Source: Patiria pectinifera (Eukaryota; Echinodermata; Asteroidea; Valvatida; Asterinidae). From it: DNA of 64,000 bases. The position numbers and the translations under genes were made by a program. This document shows positions 58,201 through 64,000 of this stretch, piece after piece; position 1 is the stretch's first letter, and every line of letters starts with the position of its first letter. The notes beneath the pieces were generated by a model. It was not told the origin of the DNA. It saw only the letters and a list, made by a program, of their open reading frames with translations, and ran no database searches. The stretch is taken from positions 14,965,281 to 15,029,280 of the forward strand of contig CM057144.1 of NCBI GenBank assembly GCA_029964075.1, in the 5' to 3' direction.

Positions 58201-61200
58201 TTTTGACCCAAATTTGCTAAAAATGTAAGGCTAACCCCTTGCATTTTTTTCAATTTTGGCCAAAAAATAAAATTGCTTGAAACTTACTAGAAAGATGCCT
58301 AAGGGCCCTTAGAACACGTTCCCAAAATTTCTGTTGCCAAATGTGCCGCTCAAAGGAAATATGGCGTGCAAAAAATTGAAAATTATATTAATTTTTTTTG
58401 AAAAATATTTCTCCATAAATCCTTTATACTTGCCCAAATCTCTTCAAGAATCACTTTTTGTGTATGAAAGTATGTTTATTATGCCTCCTAGAGTGTTTCT
58501 GAGTTGTTTCCCGAAAAGTCGATTCTTGACCCAAATTTGCTAAAAATGTAAGGCTTACCCCTTGCATTTTTTTCAATTTTGGCCAAAAAATAAAATTGCT
58601 TGAAACTTACTAGAAAGATGCCTAAGGGCCCTTAGAACACGTTCCCAAAATTTCTGTTGCCAAATGTGCCGCTCAAAGGAAATATGGCGTGCAAAAAATT
58701 GAAAATTATATTAATTTTTTTTGAAAAATATTTCTCCATAAATCCTTTATACTTGCCCAAATCTCTTCAAGAATCACTTTTTGTGTATGAAAGTATGTTT
58801 ATTATGCCTCCTAGAGTGTTTCTGAGTTGTTTCCCGAAAAGTCGATTTTTGACCCAAATTTGCTAAAAATGTAAGGCTAACCCCTTGCATTTTTTTCAAT
58901 TTTGGCCAAAAAATAAAATTGCTTGAAACTTGCTAGAAAGATGCCTGAGGGCCCTTAGAACACGTTCCCAAAATTTCTGTTGCCAAATGTGCCGCTCAAA
59001 GGAAATATGGCGTGCAAAAAATTGTAAATTAAATTATTTTTTTTGAAAAATATTTCTCCATAAATCCTTTATACTTGCCCAAATCTCTTCTAGAATCACT
59101 TTTTGTGTATGAAAGTATGTTTATTATGCCTCCTAGAGTGTTTCTGAGTTGTTTCCCGAAAAGTCGATTTTTGACCCAAATTTGCTAAAAATGTAAGGCT
59201 AACCCCTTGCATTTTTTTCAATTTTGGCCAAAAAATGAAATTGCTTGAAACTTGCTAGAAAGATGCCTGAGGGCCCTTAGAACACGTTCCCAAACTTTCT
59301 GTTGACAAATGTGCCACTCAAAGGAAATATGGCGTGCAAAAAATTGAAAATTATATTAATTTTTGTAAAAAATATTTCTCCATAAATCCTTTATACTTGC
59401 CCAAATCTCTTCAAGAATCACTTTTTGTGTATGAAAGTATGTTTATTATGCCTCCTAGAGTGTTTCTGAGTTGTTTCCCGAAAAGTCGATTCTTGACCCA
59501 AATTTGCTAAAAATGTAAGGCTAACCCCTTGCATTTTTTTCAATTTTTGCCAAAAAATGAAATTGCTTGAAACTTGCTAGAAAGATGCCTGAGGGCCCTT
59601 AGAACACGTTCCCAAACTTTCTGTTGACAAATGTGCCACTCAAAGGAAATATGGCGTGCAAAAAATTGAAAATTATATTAATTTAAAAAAAAAATATTTC
59701 TCCATAAATCCTTTATATTTGCCCAAATCTCTTCAATAATCACTTTTTGAGTATGAAAGTATGTTTATTATGCCTCCTAGAGTGTTTCTGAGTTGTTTCC
59801 TGAAAAGTCGATTTTTGACCCAAATTTGCTAAAAATGCAAGGCTAACCCCTTGCATTTTTTTCAATTTTGGCCAAAAAATAAAATTGCTTGAAACTTGCT
59901 TGACAGATGCCTAAGGGCCCTTAGAACACGTTCCCAAAATTTCTGTTGCCAAATGTGCCGCTCAAAGGAAATATGGCGTGCAAAAAATTGAAAATTATAT
60001 TAATTTTTTTTGAAAAATATTTCTCCATAAATCCTTTATACTTGCCCAAATCTCTTCAAGAATCACTTTTTGTGTATGAAAGTATGTTTATTATGCCTCC
60101 TAGAGTGTTTCTGAGTTGTTTCCCGAAAAGTCGATTTTTGACCCAAATTTGCTAAAAATGTAAGGCTAACCCCTTGCATTTTTTTCAATTTTGGCCAAAA
60201 AATAAAATTGCTTGAAACTTGCTAGAAAGATGCCTGAGGGCCCTTAGAACACGTTCCCAAAATTTCTGTTGCCAAATGTGCCGCTCAAAGGAAATATGGC
60301 GTGCAAAAAATTGTAAATTAAATTATTTTTTTTGAAAAATATTTCTCCATAAATCCTTTATACTTGCCCAAATCTCTTCAAGAATCACTTTTTGAGTATG
60401 AAAGTATGTTTATTATGCCTCCTAGAGTGTTTCTGAGTTGTTTCCCGAAAAGTCGATTTTTGACCCAAATTTGCTAAAAATGTAAGGCTAACCCCTTGCA
60501 TTTTTTTCAATTTTGGCCAAAAAATGAAATTGCTTGAAACTTGCTAGAAAGATGCGTGAGGGCCCTTAGAACACGTTCCCAAAAATTCTGTTGCCAAATG
60601 TGCCACTCAAGGGAAATATGGCGTGCAAAAAATTGTAAATTAAATCAATTTTTGTGAAAAAAAAATCTCCATAAATCCTTTATATTTGCCCAAATCTCTT
60701 CAAGAATCACTTTTTGAGTATGAAAGTATGTTTATTATGCCTCCTAGAGTGTTTCTGAGTTGTTTCCCGAAAAGTCGATTTTTGACCCAAATTTGCTAAA
60801 AATGTAAGGCTAACCCCTTGCATTTTTTTCAATTTTGGCCAAAAAATAAAATTGCTTGAAACTTGCTAGAAAGATGCCTGAGGGCCCTTAGAACACGTTC
60901 CCAAAATTTCTGTTGCCAAATGTGCCGCTCAAAGGAAATATGGCGTGCAAAAAATTGTAAATTATATTTTATTTTTTTGAAAAATATTTCGACATAAATC
61001 CTTTATACTTGCCCAAATCTCTTCAATAATCACTTTTTGAGTATGAAAGTATGTTTATTATGCCTCCTAGAGTGTTTCTGAGTTGTTTCCTGAAAAGTCG
61101 ATTTTTGACCCAAATTTGCTAAAAATGTAAGGCTAACCCCTTGCATTTTTTTCAATTTTGGCCAAAAAATGAAATTGCTTGAAACTTGCTAGAAAGATGC

Positions 61201-64000
61201 CTGAGGGCCCTTAGAACACGTTCCCAAAAATTCTGTTGCCAAATGTGCCACTCAAAGGAAATATGGCGTGCAAAAAATTGTAAATTAAATCAATTTTTTT
61301 GAAAAATATTTCTCCATAAATCCTTTATACTTGCCCAAATCTCTTCTAGAATCACTTTTTGTGTATGAAAGTATGTTTATTATGCCTCCTAGAGTGTTTC
61401 TGAGTTGTTTCCCGAAAAGTCGATTTTTGACCCAAATTTGCTAAAAATGTAAGGCTAACCCCTTGCATTTTTTTCAATTTTGGCCAAAAAATAAAATTGC
61501 TTGAAACTTGCTAGAAAGATGCCTAAGGGCCCTTAGAACACGTTCCCAAAATTTCTGTTGCCAAATGTGCCGCTCAAAGGAAATATGGCGTGCAAAAAAT
61601 TGAAAATTATATTAATTTTTTTTGAAAAATATTTCTCCATAAATCCTTTATACTTGCCCAAATCTCTTCAAGAATCACTTTTTGTGTATGAAAGTATGTT
61701 TATTATGCCTCCTAGAGTGTTTCTGAGTTGTTTCCCGAAAAGTCGATTCTTGACCCAAATTTGCTAAAAATGTAAGGCTAACCCCTTGCATTTTTTTCAA
61801 TTTTTGCCAAAAAATATAATTGCTTGAAACTTGCTAGAAAGATGCCTAAGGGCCCTTAGAACACGTTCCCAAACTTTCTGTTGTCAAATGTGCCACTCAA
61901 AGGAAATATGGCGTGCACAAAATTGTAAATTATATTAATTTAAAAAAAAAAAATTTCTCCATAAATCCTTTATACTTGCCCAAATCTCTTCAAGAATCAC
62001 TTTTTGAGTATGAAAGTATGTTTATTATGCCTCCTAGAGTGTTTCTGAGTTGTTTCCCGAAAAGTCGATTTTTGACCCAAATTTGCTAAAAATGCAAGGC
62101 TAACCCCTTGCATTTTTTTCAATTTTGGCCAAAAAATAAAATTGCTTGAAACTTGCTTGACAGATGCCTAAGGGCCTTTAGAACACGTTCCCAAAATTTC
62201 TGTTGCCAAATGTGCCGCTCAAAGGAAATATGGCGTGCAAAAAATTGAAAATTATATTAATTTTTTTTGAAAAATATTTCTCCATAAATCCTTTATACTT
62301 GCCCAAATCTCTTCAAGAATCACTTTTTGTGTATGAAAGTATGTTTATTATGCCTCCTAGAGTGTTTCTGAGTTGTTTCCCGAAAAGTCGATTTTTGACC
62401 CAAATTTGCTAAAAATGTAAGGCTAACCCCTTGCATTTTTTTCAATTTTGGCCAAAAAATAAAATTGCTTGAAACTTGCTAGAAAGATGCCTGAGGGCCC
62501 TTAGAACACGTTCCCAAAATTTCTGTTGCCAAATGTGCCACGCAAAGGAAATATGGCGTGCAAAAAATTGTAAATTAAATAATTTTTTGTGAAAAATATT
62601 TCTCTATAAATCCTTTATACTTGCCCAAATCTCTTCAATAATCACTTTTGAGTATGAAAGTGTGTTTATTATGCCTCCTAGAGTGTTTCTGAGTTGTTTC
62701 CCGAAAAGTCGATTTTTGACCCAAATTTGCTAAAAATGTAAGGCTAACCCCTTGCATTTTTTTCAATTTTGGCCAAAAAATGAAATTGCTTGAAACTTGC
62801 TAGAAAGATGCGTGAGGGCCCTTAGAACACGTTCCCAAAAATTCTGTTGCCAAATGTGCCACTCAAGGGAAATATGGCGTGCAAAAAATTGTAAATTAAA
62901 TCAATTTTTGTGAAAAAAAAATCTCCATAAATCCTTTATATTTGCCCAAATCTCTTCAAGAATCACTTTTTGAGTATGAAAGTATGTTTATTATGCCTCC
63001 TAGAGTGTTTCTGAGTTGTTTCCCGAAAAGTCGATTTTTGACCCAAATTTGCTAAAAATGTAAGGCTAACCCCTTGCATTTTTTTCAATTTTGGCCAAAA
63101 AATAAAATTGCTTGAAACTTGCTAGAAAGATGCCTGAGGGCCCTTAGAACACGTTCCCAAAATTTCTGTTGCCAAATGTGCCGCTCAAAGGAAATATGGC
63201 GTGCAAAAAATTGTAAATTAAATTATTTTTTTTGAAAAATATTTCTCCATAAATCCTTTATACTTGCCCAAATCTCTTCAATAATCACTTTTGAGTATGA
63301 AAGTGTGTTTATTATGCCTCCTAGAGTGTTTCTGAGTTGTTTCCCGAAAGTCGATTTTTGACCCAAATTTGCTAAAAATGTAAGGCTAACCCCTTGCATT
63401 TTTTCAATTTTGGCCAAAAATGAAATTGCTTGAAACTTGCTAGAAAGATGCCTGAGGGCCCTTAGAACACGTTCCCAAAATTCTGTTGCCAAATGTGCCA
63501 CTCAAAGGAAATATGGCGTGCAAAAAATTGTAAATTAAATCAATTTTTTTGAAAAATATTTCTCCATAAATCCTTTATACTTGCCCAAATCTCTTCAAGA
63601 ATCACTTTTTGTGTATGAAAGTATGTTGATTATGCCTCCTAGAGTGTTTCTGAGTTGTTTCCCGAAAAGTCGATTTTTGACCCAAATTTGCTAAAAATGT
63701 AAGGCTAACCCCTTGCATTTTTTTCAATTTTGGCCAAAAATTAAAATTGCTTGAAACTTGCTAGAAAGATGCCTAAGGGCCCTTAGAACACGTTCCCAAA
63801 ATTTCTGTTGCCAAATGTGCCGCTCAAAGGAAATATGGCGTGCAAAAAATTGAAAATTATATTAATTTTTTTTGAAAAATATTTCTCCATAAATCCTTTA
63901 TACTTGCCCAAATCTCTTCAAGAATCACTTTTTGTGTATGAAAGTATGTTTATTATGCCTCCTAGAGTGTTTCTGAGTTGTTTCCCGAAAAGTCGATTCT
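55231..64000 (+). repeat. Satellite array, ~322-bp monomer, about 27 copies, running past the window end
   Basis: The motif ATGGCGTGC recurs every 322-323 bp from 55459 to 63837, all in one orientation. The first unit is the most diverged. Monomers fall into types by the sequence after AAAAAATTG: A (AAAATTATATTAATTTT), B (TAAATTAAATTATTTTT), C (TAAATTAAATCAATTTTT, often with GATGCGTGAG) and D (ATATTAATTTAAAAA). Type A units keep a 69-codon open frame (for example 55754-55963), but the same stretch is broken in the other types, so it is not a conserved gene. Each unit has the dyad AATGYAAGG / CCTTGCATT. The array is probably heterochromatic; a centromeric or pericentromeric role is only a guess. 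Confidence 0.95.

Noticed and set aside
55754..63501. Repeated 69-codon frames in the satellite
   Set aside because: Open only in one monomer type and broken by indels in the others; identity reflects array homogenisation, not coding selection.
55300..63700. CENP-B box in the satellite
   Set aside because: The closest stretch (around TTTTCGGGAAACAACTC on the minus strand) lacks the second CGGG block.
1..64000. CRISPR arrays, operons or bacterial regulatory sites
   Set aside because: The DNA is intron-containing eukaryotic sequence; regular repeats here are minisatellites or satellite, with no unique spacers.

Overview
The window is intron-rich eukaryotic nuclear DNA. Genes are split by GT-AG introns, and the introns and intergenic DNA are packed with short inverted-repeat elements (MITEs and foldbacks), tRNA-derived SINEs with (AAT)n ends, minisatellites and a long satellite array. 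The protein families (a SHARK-type SH2/ankyrin kinase, a TBC1D24 homologue, an NHE-type Na+/H+ exchanger) indicate an animal. The repeat style and the SHARK gene suggest a marine invertebrate, probably an invertebrate deuterostome such as an echinoderm; this taxonomic call is inference.

Layout. (1) 381-3514, minus: five exons encoding the N-terminal SH2, the ankyrin repeats and the start of the second SH2 of a SHARK-like tyrosine kinase; the rest lies beyond the left edge. (2) 3.5-11.3 kb: gene-poor, with an inverted-repeat element (4018-4820), a 2.5-kb TTAA-flanked element (5968-8491) and a minisatellite (10.1-10.5 kb). (3) 11341-23985, plus: a TBC1D24-like gene, ten coding exons, 595 aa, with RabGAP/TBC and TLDc domains. 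(4) 24-30.2 kb: no recognisable gene, a 20-bp minisatellite (26.27-26.95 kb) and a MITE. (5) 30341-31089, plus: a two-exon gene for a 119-aa secreted basic protein with TATA and initiator motifs upstream, possibly a peptide precursor. (6) 32399-35713, minus: a four-exon gene for a 185-aa coiled-coil protein resembling the C-terminal parts of PYM and eIF2A. (7) 37590-52471, plus: an SLC9/NHE Na+/H+ exchanger, 19 coding exons, about 755 aa. (8) 53583-54022: four copies of a 110-bp tandem repeat. (9) 55231 to the end: about 27 copies of a ~322-bp satellite monomer with an apparent higher-order (7-mer) organisation.

The genes do not form an operon-like unit. Each is an independent transcription unit, and no shared pathway can be shown from sequence. 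The most interesting non-coding signals are a MITE family whose central hairpin keeps base pairing through compensatory changes, a long hairpin interrupted by a nested element, and the satellite higher-order pattern. Exon boundaries were read by eye from splice consensus, frame continuity and family conservation. Initiation sites, UTR limits and repeat boundaries are less certain.
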